Positions 37,601-45,336 are shown, counted from the stretch's first letter. The stretch: DNA of 64,000 nt from Anaerolineae bacterium (GCA_022824465.1 JAJDZV010000009.1:1-64000); one strand, 5' to 3'. Notes: generated by a model not told the origin, from the letters alone. Program-made: numbers and translations.

Positions 37601-37814
37601 CGGCAAGGTCACCAGCTGCAATATCGACTCGGAGGGCTTTCAAGTCGGGCAGGCGCTATTGGAGAAACCATCACGCAAGCCGGGCGCCAAGCTATCGATA
37701 TTCGCCGGTTCCGCTCGCGCCAAAGCCACTGATTTCGGCGATCTGTCGCTGACACAACGCATCAGATTACCCGAGCCGGCGACTGTGCTAACGCGCTTTC
37801 CGCGCCGCAAGTGA
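34647..37814 (+). CDS. Serine hydroxymethyltransferase / aminomethyltransferase fusion (GlyA-GcvT)
   Basis: This 1055-residue protein joins two one-carbon enzymes. Residues about 1-430 are serine hydroxymethyltransferase, with LIPSESTVP, NVQPLSGAPANNAVY, the PLP lysine Lys267 in FTTHKTLNGPRG, and PGEQGGPH. Residues about 655-1055 are the glycine-cleavage T protein, with LHLELGAKTAPFAGYDMPLWY, PLDDLMIYRL (Asp745-Asp746, the catalytic region), and SRTGYTGE. Between them (about 480-620) is an extra segment, VSGAAVRDFLQVVLTSNLA through FRLNIGGKAKRAVAWLRAL, that resembles a weak GcvT N-terminal domain. A proline/glutamate-rich linker (about 632-652) precedes GcvT. Both halves use tetrahydrofolate carriers, so channelling is plausible. 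The ribosome binding site is weak. Its end overlaps the convergent TrkA-like gene by 27 bases. Confidence 0.9.
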   Translation: MTNSDFLFRGGIDNLDPDVAELIRQETARQQQKLILIPSESTVPFAVRSALSSPFHNIYAEGYPLANSRRMSQSEILDYDQRLPEFRRNADQRYYKGTEYANILESLARRRAAEIFAGNSCAADDLFVNVQPLSGAPANNAVYTALLDVGDTVMGMDLVMGGHLTHGSPVNRSGKFYNIVSYGIDPKTEKLDYDRMRELALEHKPRLIIGGFSSYPFAADWNAYREIADEAGAYLLADVAHVAGLIAAGVYPNPVGIADVVSFTTHKTLNGPRGAVLITHRRDLSTKLDRAVFPGEQGGPHINAMAGLAIALRLAATDQFRQLQTQTITNAIRLSDSLNARGYRTPCGGTDTHLLLLDCKSVTGADNTALSGDMAARILDLAGIVVNRQTIPGDTSALRPSGIRLGTTWLTQRGITAADIDALGDIIADVLDACLPFSLTGRVRPLARAKVDFDALQTAGARVHDLAARLGIDTDANADGYPHFYPYRPLADEEESCLEISVSGAAVRDFLQVVLTSNLAALQSGDSQPTRLLEKDGREMASGGVTRVSATEFRLNIGGKAKRAVAWLRALSDGFALFDDADLHAKARGPVAVRVLGEGEPQMLAPTAGYDRKAYHIGMNGPNFYQKRAASETKSPSIPMGEELAGDKTPLRQTPLHSLHLELGAKTAPFAGYDMPLWYRSVSDEHAAVRTSAGVFDVAHMGVYDLKGAGAEDFLDLVATNDVKRLKVGSSHYTYFLDTEGIPLDDLMIYRLAQEHFLVVVNASNDAKNWQWLNALIDGAALIDLDMPSRRIEGFAAMRLRDLRQPQWGAEQRVDIALQGPNSRDVLLGLGGSEADKAAVSRLKWAGVTQAALGGFNLIVSRTGYTGERVAYELFVHPDQAADLFQALISAGALPCGLAARDSLRTEAGLPLYGLELAGELNLNPADAGFGSYVKLYKPYFIGKSAFINHEAERKHQVSRFRLDNKGARPARYGDPVLNARGRVVGKVTSCNIDSEGFQVGQALLEKPSRKPGAKLSIFAGSARAKATDFGDLSLTQRIRLPEPATVLTRFPRRK

Positions 37815-38906
37815 GCCGCTGCCGCTTTCATTGCGGCCAATCAACTCCGTTATCTGGTCGTGTTGCGCAAATAGCACCAGCGTGTCCCCGCCGCGTACGT
37901 TGACGTCTCCGCGGGGATGCACATCGGGCGAGTCATATTCGGCGCGGTACAGCAGGACGATGTCGACGCCCTCGCTCTCCTGAATCGCGCTGACCGTCTG
38001 CCCGTCCAGGAAGGAGCCGCCCCGGACTACCATCCGGATCATGCTGTATTCCAGCCCGGCGACATGCAAGTTTTGCGTAATCTCCGCGCCGACCGCCGCC
38101 CCGGCAAAAGCAGGCGCCGCCAGATCAGACGCGCTCAAGACCTCGACATTGAAGAAACTCTCGATCTGCTGCGCCAGGCTGTTGTCCCACATGCGCGCCA
38201 CAATGCGGACGCTGGGATTCATGTCGCGGATGCGCATCGTCACTTCCAAATTGGTGTAATCCTCAGACGTGCAAACGATGGCCGCCGCCGCATGCTCGAG
38301 CTGGGCGATTTCCAGCACGCGTTCTTGGCGCGCATCACCGGCGATCACCGGTACATCGGCTCGTTGCAGGCGTGCATGCGCGTCCTTGTCGATGCCCATA
38401 TCCACCGCCACCACCTCAAATCCCATCTGCGTCAACTCACGCACGATGCGCATGCCCGTATGCCCAATGCCAACCACGATGATATGCCGCCGATATGTCG
38501 ATGCCACCGCGACCTCCCAGGCGCTTCGCCTCTGTTCTCGGTCGATAAACAGCCGCAGAAAATCGGCCGCGCCGCGCCCCACCACATAGACCGCGACCAG
38601 CGGCAACGCGTACCAAAAGACAGCCAGGTAGGCTTCATCAGGCACATCGATCGGCGATTCCAATACCATGAGCGCAATCATGATATAGGGCATATCGACA
38701 TAGTCGAGCGGCTTATTATCGGAAAGTCCGTTGTTGAGCCGCATGTACACGAAGCCGCCGAGGAACACCGCCAAACACAAAACCAACAGCGGTTTGCGAA
38801 ACTCGTGAATCAGCGCACGCGTATCATGCCAGCCGACCCGCAGGATGCGCAAATGCCGTCTCGGCCGTCCAAGCCCAACCGTTTCAACCAGCCGGCTCCT
38901 TGTCAC
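37788..38906 (-). CDS. TrkA-N domain membrane protein (ion-channel-like)
   Basis: This 372-residue protein has two membrane helices (about 38-55 and 93-111) flanking a short loop, then a Rossmann TrkA-N/RCK domain. The nucleotide-binding loop is HIIVVGIGHTGMRIVRELTQMGFEVVAVDM (about 140-169), and AAAAIVCTSEDYTNLEVTMRIRDMNPSVRIVARM completes the domain. Residues about 285-355 look like TrkA-C. The architecture is that of two-helix potassium channels with a regulatory gate, but the TVGYG selectivity filter is absent (the loop reads LDYVDMPYIMIALMVLE). The ion, if any, is unknown. The 3-prime end overlaps the glyA-gcvT gene on the opposite strand. Confidence 0.78.
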   Translation of the reverse strand: MTRSRLVETVGLGRPRRHLRILRVGWHDTRALIHEFRKPLLVLCLAVFLGGFVYMRLNNGLSDNKPLDYVDMPYIMIALMVLESPIDVPDEAYLAVFWYALPLVAVYVVGRGAADFLRLFIDREQRRSAWEVAVASTYRRHIIVVGIGHTGMRIVRELTQMGFEVVAVDMGIDKDAHARLQRADVPVIAGDARQERVLEIAQLEHAAAAIVCTSEDYTNLEVTMRIRDMNPSVRIVARMWDNSLAQQIESFFNVEVLSASDLAAPAFAGAAVGAEITQNLHVAGLEYSMIRMVVRGGSFLDGQTVSAIQESEGVDIVLLYRAEYDSPDVHPRGDVNVRGGDTLVLFAQHDQITELIGRNESGSGSLAARKAR

Positions 38907-38991
38907 GCGCGCATTCTCCGCCCCAAATCTAGGCCGCTCATTCGCCCGCCTTGCACATCAACACAGCAACACATCGGCGCGGCGCCATCAG

Positions 38992-39915
38992 TCAGATTAA
39001 TCCATTCCCAAGCAAATAGATGATTACCGACAGCGTTATCGGGCTGATGAAGGTCGTCGTCATGATGAGGCTCAGCGCCAGGTCGCTGTCCGTATCAAAC
39101 TCGTAGGCGAGTATTATCGTCAACACCGCGGTCGGCATGCCCGCTTGCAGGATGAATGCCGAGCGCGCCGCGCCCTCCAGGCTGAACAGTGCGGCGACGA
39201 ATATGCCGGCCAACGGCGCAATCAGCAGACGGATCGCCGTACCTGATAGCAACAATCGCAAACGATCCGGCTTGCGGAAGCCGCCAAGCTGCAAACCCAG
39301 AAGCACCAGCATCAGCGGAATCGACGCGTCAGCAAGCAACTGTGATGTCCGGTCCAAAGCCGGCGGCAATTCGTCGATCCCAGCCGCCTTTAGACCGAAT
39401 GCCGCGACCAACGCATATACCACCGGCGTGCGCAACACGCTCTGAAACGACTCCAGCATCGATGCCGTCCCGTTGGAAGACACATACACACCCAAGGTCC
39501 AGGCTACCGTCGACCCGGCGATATAAATGATGACAGCGTAAGTCAGCGCCTCCGCGCCAAAAGCGAAGCTGACGATTGATATGCCGAAGTTGGCGCCATT
39601 GAAAACGAAAGTCGCGACCAACGTAGTGGCGAATTCGCCCGGCTTGACCTTCTGTGGGCGCAAGCAAATAAATGCGAATATGCCAACAGCGGCAAGTAGC
39701 GCCAGCGTGGCGAAGTACACGCGCAGAAATTCGCCGCCGCTGATTTCGCGCGTGTAAAGCGCGTTGAAAGCCAGCGCCGGCGAAAACACATAAAACATCA
39801 TGCTGGAGATCTTCGCCGGACGAATGTCCAACCGCCGCCGCAAAACGACGCCCACCGCCGCAATCGCCAGCACCGGGATCATATTGTCGATGAAGATGTT
39901 GAGTAGGTCGTGCAT
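38992..39915 (-). CDS. AEC-family transporter (auxin-efflux-carrier type)
   Basis: This 307-residue membrane protein shows the ten-helix pattern of the auxin efflux carrier family, with a break in the middle (VGIFAFICLRPQ, then FATTLVATFVFNGANFGISIV). The conserved segments NGANFG and ASIPLMLVLLGLQLGG are visible, and the C-terminal half contains the usual QAGMPTAVLTIILAYEFDTD. Bacterial members move malate, malonate or other small organic acids. Substrate is unknown. It lies 85 bases upstream of the trkA-like gene on the same strand and may be cotranscribed with it. Confidence 0.88.
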   Translation of the reverse strand: MHDLLNIFIDNMIPVLAIAAVGVVLRRRLDIRPAKISSMMFYVFSPALAFNALYTREISGGEFLRVYFATLALLAAVGIFAFICLRPQKVKPGEFATTLVATFVFNGANFGISIVSFAFGAEALTYAVIIYIAGSTVAWTLGVYVSSNGTASMLESFQSVLRTPVVYALVAAFGLKAAGIDELPPALDRTSQLLADASIPLMLVLLGLQLGGFRKPDRLRLLLSGTAIRLLIAPLAGIFVAALFSLEGAARSAFILQAGMPTAVLTIILAYEFDTDSDLALSLIMTTTFISPITLSVIIYLLGNGLI

Positions 39916-40132
39916 GTTAAAGCTCTGACGGAGCGAAACGGCTTTTCAGCACACATGATAATGAGGGGCGTTAGTTTACTCAAGTGCGATAGAAAACAAC
40001 GCCGACGACATCGTATTTCGACGCGGGCCATAGCGATTTGCCCATGCCGAAGCGACTTGTCCCCTCTGACAATTGTGTAACAATTCGAGAGGGTCACGTT
40101 ATCCCGGTAATTGTGGCCAATTGAGCCTCAAT
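39916..40132. other. Intergenic stretch, increasingly A+T-rich
   Basis: The first part of a 338-base gap between the AEC gene and the A+T-rich gene of unknown function. The composition changes toward A+T from about 40080 on. No gene or structured RNA was found here. Confidence 0.4.
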
Positions 40133-40164
40133 TCTTCCTGAAATCTAATAAATCTTCCTGAAAT
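40133..40164 (+). repeat. Two 12-bp direct repeats 20 bases apart
   Basis: TCTTCCTGAAAT occurs at 40133-40144 and again at 40153-40164. A 20-bp period is about two helical turns, so a protein could bind both copies on one face of the DNA upstream of the promoter at 40171-40199. Confidence 0.7.
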
Positions 40165-40170
40165 TCCTAC

Positions 40171-40199
40171 TTGTATCCTAATGAATGCTGTATTATTAT
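40171..40199 (+). promoter_or_regulatory. Promoter of the A+T-rich gene
   Basis: TTGTAT at 40171-40176 and TATTAT at 40194-40199 are 17 bases apart, a standard sigma-70 layout. The predicted transcript starts near 40206 and has a leader of about 48 bases with the ribosome binding site AAAGGAGAA just before the ATG. Confidence 0.65.
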
Positions 40200-40217
40200 A
40201 GGATAATGTATTAGGAT
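40175..40217. promoter_or_regulatory. Three TAGGAT half-sites overlapping the promoter, probable operator
   Basis: TAGGAT occurs inverted at 40175-40180 (as ATCCTA) and direct at 40199-40204 and 40212-40217. ATCCTAAT at 40175-40182 and ATTAGGAT at 40210-40217 are perfect 8-bp inverted copies. They flank the -10 hexamer, a position suited to repression. Confidence 0.55.
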
Positions 40218-40253
40218 GCTACTCCAGTGTCCGATAGTTAAAGGAGAATCGAA

Positions 40254-40988
40254 ATGACGTACTATGATTTCTTTACGAGAAAACAGGAACGACTTGTGTC
40301 CGAGCTAGGTCGGCACCTAACTCCTGAAGAGTACGCCGACCTACTCAAGACAGCTGAAATTGAATGGAGACAGATCGAGAAGGAGCAGCGCGAACATCAC
40401 TTGGCGGAGATGGAGGAACTGTCTGAGCGGCTTCTCGAATACGCGATTGACATGGAAGAGTGCGCTAACACTGATAACTTAGAAGGTTGTTACGAAGCCC
40501 TGAGGCAGGCTGGCACCGTGGTGATGTCGAATCTTACCGCTAAAGAACGAGAGGAAATCCTGGAAAATTTTAAGGTGGTGCGTCGGCGTTCCTCAAACAG
40601 TTCAGGGCTTGGCTATAAGACTGAAGAACGGAAGCGGGAGGAAGATCCAAACGTGTTAAAAGGTTCATCCAGTTTGTATGGTCTCACTAAGCGTAAGCGG
40701 AACAGTTCTGCTGATCCTGGCAATTATGCCGGAATGGTCAGCCTCATGACGAGGCATGGCTGGCGGCCAATTGTCGTTCCTGGTGGAGTGGAAAGTTTGC
40801 TCCGCGAAATGGGCATTTGGTACAAATACGAGGATGAATTCCCAATGAGAAAGAAACGCGTGCCTTTTGAAGTCAACGACCGAGATAGCTTTCTAGCAGA
40901 GTGGGAACGCCTCCAAAACGGTACACGCGTGCTATCCAAGATTCTGGACACCAAAACCGGTCAAAGTGTATGGTCCAAAGAATCCTGA
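40254..40988 (+). CDS. Hypothetical protein on an A+T-rich segment
   Basis: I do not recognise this 244-residue protein. Residues about 10-110 are strongly charged and helical (LTPEEYADLLKTAEIEWRQIEKEQ; HHLAEMEELSERLLEYAI) and may form a coiled coil. A basic, serine-rich segment (about 113-150: VRRRSSNSSGLG; KRKRNSSADP) is followed by a C-terminal region with GMVSLMTRHGWRPIVVPGG. No signal peptide, membrane helix or known catalytic motif is visible. It has a strong ribosome binding site and a repeat-rich promoter. Base composition and codon choice (many AGA, AAT and TTA-type codons) differ from all its neighbours, which suggests recent acquisition. It sits between glycine-metabolism genes and may be unrelated to them. 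Confidence 0.6.
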   Translation: MTYYDFFTRKQERLVSELGRHLTPEEYADLLKTAEIEWRQIEKEQREHHLAEMEELSERLLEYAIDMEECANTDNLEGCYEALRQAGTVVMSNLTAKEREEILENFKVVRRRSSNSSGLGYKTEERKREEDPNVLKGSSSLYGLTKRKRNSSADPGNYAGMVSLMTRHGWRPIVVPGGVESLLREMGIWYKYEDEFPMRKKRVPFEVNDRDSFLAEWERLQNGTRVLSKILDTKTGQSVWSKES

Positions 40989-41045
40989 AAACTGCTAAAT
41001 GGGGCTATGCTTGTTGGTCACGTTTTCGTTAACAACTGCCTCAAC

Positions 41046-42536
41046 TTAGTGCGCAGGCATAGCCGGCGCGCAACACAGCACCAGCTCCCTCGCCGCGCGC
41101 ACCTCATCCAACCGCCGCACCGGCGCTGTATGCGGCGCGGTAAGCAGCGTCTCCGGCTCAGTCCGCGCTTCGTCGGCAATACTCTCCATTGCCTCGACGA
41201 AGGCGTCCAGATCCTCCTTGACCTCGGTCTCGGTCGGCTCGATCAGCAGCGCCTCCGGCACGATCAGCGGAAAATAGTTGGTTGGCGGGTGGAAGCCGTA
41301 ATCCATCAGCCGCTTCGATATATCCAGCGCATGCACCTCGTCGGCGCCGTCAATATGCCCTTCCAGCACAAACTCATGCCCGCAATAACGCGGATAGGGC
41401 ACGGGATAGGTCCGCATCAGCTTGGCGCGCAGATAGTTGGCGTTGAGCACGGCGTAGCGCGTCACATCACGGATGCCGCTGTCGCCATACACGCGGATAT
41501 AAGCGTAGGCGCGCAGGTGCATGCCGAAATTCCCATGGAAGGCTTTCATGCGTCCGATGCTCTTCTGCGGCATCACGAAGCCGTAAAGCGGCGGGCTGTC
41601 GTCTGCTTCTTCTTCAACGATTGCCACAATCGGTCCCGGCAAATAAGGCGCCAGCTTGGCATTGACCCCGACCGCGCCGCTGCCCGGTCCGCCCCCGCCG
41701 TGCGGCGTCGAGAAAGTCTTGTGCAGGTTATAGTGCATCACATCGAAACCAAGCTCGCCCGGCTTGACCACGCCCATCAACGCGTTCATATTGGCGCCGT
41801 CCATATACATCATCCCGCCAGCGTCCTGCACCGTGTCGATGACCTCAAGGATGGTCGATTCAAACAACCCCAAGGTGCTGGGCACAGTGATCATCATCCC
41901 GGCAATGCGATCGCGAAGCTCGCCTTCGCAAGCGGCATGCAGCGCGTGCATATCAACATTGCCCTGCGAATCAGCCGGCAGCTCGCGCACTTCCATGCCC
42001 GCCATGGTGACGGTCGCTGGATTCGTACCGTGAGCGCTGTTCGGCACCAGGATGAAATCCCGCTGGCCCTCCCCGCGGTCAATGTGATATCGCCGGATCA
42101 TCAAAATGCCCGCGAATTCGCCCTGAGCGCCGGCCGCCGGCGTCAAGCTGACGGCTTCAAAGCCGCTGATTTCGCCAAGCCAACGCTGCAGTTCGTGCAT
42201 CAAAAACAGCGCCCCTTGACAGCCGTCTTCATCGGTCAGCGGGTGCAACTGCGCGAAGCCGGGCAGGCGCGCCGCGTCTTCATTCACCTTGGGATTGTAT
42301 TTCATCGTGCAAGATCCGAGCGGATACAAACCCTCGTCAATGGAATAATTCAGTTTGCTTAACTTGACAAAATGGCGCACCACCTGCACTTCGCCGACTT
42401 CCGGCAAGGGCAGATCCGCGCGCATCAGGTCCGTCGGCAAGGGCGACAGCGGCACATCCGGCTCGGGCAGATTTACGCCGCTGCGTCCGGCCGCGCCGAT
42501 GTCATAGATCAGTGGTTGAAGTTCCGCGCTCGCCAT
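41046..42536 (-). CDS. gcvPB: Glycine dehydrogenase (decarboxylating) subunit 2
   Basis: GcvPB is the PLP-carrying subunit of the two-subunit glycine decarboxylase (P protein). The 496-residue sequence has YPLGSCTMKYNPKVNE, LTPAAGAQGE, PNSAHGTNPA and the PLP lysine Lys273 in HYNLHKTFSTPHGGGGPG. The start codon shares one base with the stop codon of gcvPA (TGATG), so translation is coupled. With gcvPA and gcvH it forms an operon behind a glycine riboswitch. T protein is supplied by the GlyA-GcvT fusion elsewhere. Confidence 0.97.
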   Translation of the reverse strand: MASAELQPLIYDIGAAGRSGVNLPEPDVPLSPLPTDLMRADLPLPEVGEVQVVRHFVKLSKLNYSIDEGLYPLGSCTMKYNPKVNEDAARLPGFAQLHPLTDEDGCQGALFLMHELQRWLGEISGFEAVSLTPAAGAQGEFAGILMIRRYHIDRGEGQRDFILVPNSAHGTNPATVTMAGMEVRELPADSQGNVDMHALHAACEGELRDRIAGMMITVPSTLGLFESTILEVIDTVQDAGGMMYMDGANMNALMGVVKPGELGFDVMHYNLHKTFSTPHGGGGPGSGAVGVNAKLAPYLPGPIVAIVEEEADDSPPLYGFVMPQKSIGRMKAFHGNFGMHLRAYAYIRVYGDSGIRDVTRYAVLNANYLRAKLMRTYPVPYPRYCGHEFVLEGHIDGADEVHALDISKRLMDYGFHPPTNYFPLIVPEALLIEPTETEVKEDLDAFVEAMESIADEARTEPETLLTAPHTAPVRRLDEVRAARELVLCCAPAMPAH

Positions 42537-43870
42537 CAGCCCAATCCTCCCAGAACCTCGACCAGCCGGTCGATCTCGTCTTTGCCGTTCGTCTCTGTCG
42601 CGCAAACAAGCATGTGGCTGTCCAGATGATAATAGTGCTGTCCCAGGTCATAGCCGCCAATGATTCCCTCTTCAAGCAAAGCCGCGTTGATCTCGGCGAC
42701 CGGGCGCGGACAAGCGACGACAAACTCGTTGAAGAATGGCTTGCTCGTATCGACGCTGAAGCCATCAAGCCGGTGGATGCGCTCGGCGGCGTAATGCGCC
42801 TTGTGATAGTTGAGCTCGCCGACTCTGCGCAGACCGTTCTTTCCCATGAGAGCCATGTAGACCGAAGCGGCCAACGCCATCAAGCCCTGGTTGGTGCAAA
42901 TGTTGCTGCTGGCGCGCTCACGCTTGATATCCTGCTCGCGCGGGCGCAGCGTCATCACAAAAGCCCGTTTGCCATCCGCGTCCAGCGTTTCGCCGATGAT
43001 GCGGCCCGCGATCCGGCGCACATAATTCTGCCGTATGGCGAAATAACCCAGATACGGTCCCCCAAAGCCCAGCGGCACACCCATTGGTTGCGCCTCGCCA
43101 ACGACAATGTCCGCGCCAAGCTCGCCCGGGCTCTTGAAAAGCGAAAGCGCCATCGGGTTGGCGACAACAACAAACAGCGCGCCCGCCGCATGCGCCGCCT
43201 CGGCTACCGTCGCCAATTCGTCTATCTGCCCGAAAAAGTTGGGATACTGTACGGCGAGCATGGCGGTGTTGTCATCAAGCATTTCCAGCAGGTCAACGAT
43301 TTCGCCGCGGCCCCGGTCGCCGATGATGCGAATATCGCGACCCTGATGATATGTGCGCGCGACTTCACGGTACTGCGGGTGGATCGCGTGGCTGAAGATC
43401 ACCTTCCGGCGTCGATGTCGCGCCACTTCCAAAGCGACCGTGACCGCTTCCGCCAGGCTGGTCGCGCCGTCGTAATGGCTGGCGTTGGCGGCGTCCATGC
43501 CTGTCAACGCGCACATCATCGACTGATACTCGTAAGTCGCCTGCAATGTGCCCTGTGATATCTCCGGCTGATAAGGCGTATAAGCGGTGTAGAATTCGCC
43601 CCGCAGCAAGATATGATTGACCGCCGACGGTATGAAGTGATGATAAGCGCCAGCGCCGCGAAACATCGCGAAATCCTGCCCGTGATCGTTCGCCTCGCTG
43701 ATGGCGAGCATCTCGGCGGCGACCTCCATCTCGCTCATCGGCGGCGGCAGATTCAGCCCAGGAAAACGGTGGGATGCCGGCACAGCTTCAAACAGCTCTT
43801 CGATTGATCCCGCGCCGATCTCCGCCAGCATCGCCTCAGCTTCGGAGTCTGTATGGGGTATATAACTCAC
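42536..43870 (-). CDS. gcvPA: Glycine dehydrogenase (decarboxylating) subunit 1
   Basis: GcvPA is the non-PLP partner of GcvPB, and together they decarboxylate glycine and load the aminomethyl group on lipoyl-GcvH. The 444-residue protein begins with the family's YIPHTDSEAEAMLAEIG and contains FRGAGAYHHFIPSAV, FYTAYTPYQPEISQGTLQATYEYQSM and NASHYDGATSLAEAV. It is encoded 49 bases after gcvH and overlaps gcvPB by one base. Splitting P into two genes is common in Gram-positive, archaeal and Chloroflexota lineages. Confidence 0.97.
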   Translation of the reverse strand: MSYIPHTDSEAEAMLAEIGAGSIEELFEAVPASHRFPGLNLPPPMSEMEVAAEMLAISEANDHGQDFAMFRGAGAYHHFIPSAVNHILLRGEFYTAYTPYQPEISQGTLQATYEYQSMMCALTGMDAANASHYDGATSLAEAVTVALEVARHRRRKVIFSHAIHPQYREVARTYHQGRDIRIIGDRGRGEIVDLLEMLDDNTAMLAVQYPNFFGQIDELATVAEAAHAAGALFVVVANPMALSLFKSPGELGADIVVGEAQPMGVPLGFGGPYLGYFAIRQNYVRRIAGRIIGETLDADGKRAFVMTLRPREQDIKRERASSNICTNQGLMALAASVYMALMGKNGLRRVGELNYHKAHYAAERIHRLDGFSVDTSKPFFNEFVVACPRPVAEINAALLEEGIIGGYDLGQHYYHLDSHMLVCATETNGKDEIDRLVEVLGGLG

Positions 43871-43919
43871 GTCGGTTTATGCCTCTCCCTTCATCGAGCG
43901 AATGTAGCTTGCTGCAACC

Positions 43920-44312
43920 TCAGCGGCTGTCGCAGTAGGCGTCATAGGCGGCCGCCTCCATCAATCCATCCAAGCCCGCCAAATCCGCGGCGCGTATCTT
44001 CACCATCCAGCCGGCGCCAAATGGATCGGCATTGACCATCTCCGGCTCGTCCTCCAGCGCGCTGTTAACCTCGGCGATTTCCCCAGCCACAACCGTGTAA
44101 AGCTCGGCCGCCGCCTTGACCGACTCGACTTCGCCGAAGGATTCGCCAGCGTCAATCGCGTCGCCGGAGTCCCTGAATTCGACATATACGATGTCGTTCA
44201 ACTGGTCTTGCGCGTAATCGGTAATGCCGATCGTCACCAGGTCGCCATCTACCGCGAACCACTCGTCCGATTCGGAATACTTTAGCCCGGCCGGCGTCTT
44301 CCATTCGCCCAT
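43920..44312 (-). CDS. gcvH: Glycine cleavage system H protein
   Basis: GcvH is the lipoylated carrier that shuttles aminomethyl groups between P and T proteins. The 130-residue protein has the lipoyl-lysine Lys66 in GEVESVKAAAE, with the expected ITDYAQDQLNDIVYVEF before it and VNADPFGAGWMVKI near the C-terminus. ATG at 44312 is chosen from the CGGAG ribosome binding site seven bases upstream. A longer open frame reaches into the riboswitch and is not used. It is the first gene of the gcvH-gcvPA-gcvPB operon. Confidence 0.97.
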   Translation of the reverse strand: MGEWKTPAGLKYSESDEWFAVDGDLVTIGITDYAQDQLNDIVYVEFRDSGDAIDAGESFGEVESVKAAAELYTVVAGEIAEVNSALEDEPEMVNADPFGAGWMVKIRAADLAGLDGLMEAAAYDAYCDSR

Positions 44313-44344
44313 GTCATGCTCCGTTTCACTCGCACTAAACAAAA

Positions 44345-44500
44345 CGGGGCGCCTCTGCTCCCAGAATGCGCCCTGTCGGTTGGTGTGACCTTCAGAGAAT
44401 CCCGCCGCAAGGGTCCTTTTGCCTGAGAGTTTCACGCAAGTTGGCACACTTGTCGCTTGCCCCTTCGGCGTCTCGCGCGGAAGCGAAATCTCTCTCCCTG
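44345..44500 (-). ncRNA. Glycine riboswitch
   Basis: Read on the minus strand, the region from 44500 contains the ordered glycine aptamer elements GAGAG, CGCCGAAGGGGCAAG, AAACTCTCAGGCAAAAGGACC. The core runs from 44500 to about 44411. A second full aptamer is not seen; the downstream part to about 44345 may be the short pairing partner found in single-aptamer types. It lies in the leader of gcvH and is expected to turn on expression when glycine is abundant. The 3-prime boundary is estimated. Confidence 0.85.
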
Positions 44501-44640
44501 CGGCCGCACCATTGTAGCTGCTTTGTCGTCAGCGCGCAATTACTGGGCTGATCATGTCGCGCGCGTCGCGCATTGCGTCTGTCTCTCGCGGCTCGATCTT
44601 GCTATCATCACATCATTGCCGGCGATGCTGTCGAAGCCCA

Positions 44641-45336
44641 ATGCGACGCCAACCCGAAAAACCCCAATCCAGGCCGCCTGCTCTCCACCGGCTGCTCTAT
44701 AGCCTGATCGCGGGCTTGCTCCTTGGGATTGCCGCTCTCGCCGTCGCCATCGCCTTGGATCGCCTCCCAGACCGAGACGGCATCCCAATAGACATTGCCC
44801 AAGACCAAGCCCTCATTGATTACGACGGCGCCATACCGGTTGACCCGCCGATTGCCGTTCCAGACATTGCGCTTACAAACATTGATAACGAGCGCCAAAG
44901 CCTTATGTCCCTGCGCGGTCGACCGGTGCTGCTGACCTTTGGCTTCACCCATTGCCCCGATATCTGCCCCTTGACACTGAACGATTTCCAGCGCATTCAA
45001 ACACAACTGGGCGACCAGTCCGCCGACATCCACTTCGTCTTCGTCAGCGTCGACGGACCCCGCGATACGCCCGCGGCGCTGCGCCACTACTTCTCATTTC
45101 GCGGCTTACACAACATCATCGCGCTCACCGGCGCCGAAGACGACGTCCGCGCACTGGGCGCCCCGTTCGGCTTGGCATTCGAGGTCAGCCAGGAATCGAC
45201 GCCCGGCCCCTACCTGATCAATCATACCGCCGGCGCCTTCCTGCTTGACGCTGACGGTCGTTGGATTATGCGCTATCACTTTGGCGTGCCGCCGACCACC
45301 ATCGCCGCCGATCTCCGCCGCCTGCTCCAAATCTAG
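44641..45336 (+). CDS. SCO1/SenC-family copper protein
   Basis: This 231-residue protein is anchored by one N-terminal helix (about 18-38) with its thioredoxin-like domain outside the membrane. Metal ligands typical of Sco are present: Cys105 and Cys109 in FTHCPDICPLTL and His195 in YLINHTAGAF. Sco proteins deliver copper to, or reduce, the CuA centre of cytochrome c oxidase. No oxidase genes are in the window. ATG at 44641 is the first codon before a basic N-terminal stretch; upstream in-frame codons have no similarity. It is divergent from gcvH. Confidence 0.92.
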   Translation: MRRQPEKPQSRPPALHRLLYSLIAGLLLGIAALAVAIALDRLPDRDGIPIDIAQDQALIDYDGAIPVDPPIAVPDIALTNIDNERQSLMSLRGRPVLLTFGFTHCPDICPLTLNDFQRIQTQLGDQSADIHFVFVSVDGPRDTPAALRHYFSFRGLHNIIALTGAEDDVRALGAPFGLAFEVSQESTPGPYLINHTAGAFLLDADGRWIMRYHFGVPPTTIAADLRRLLQI

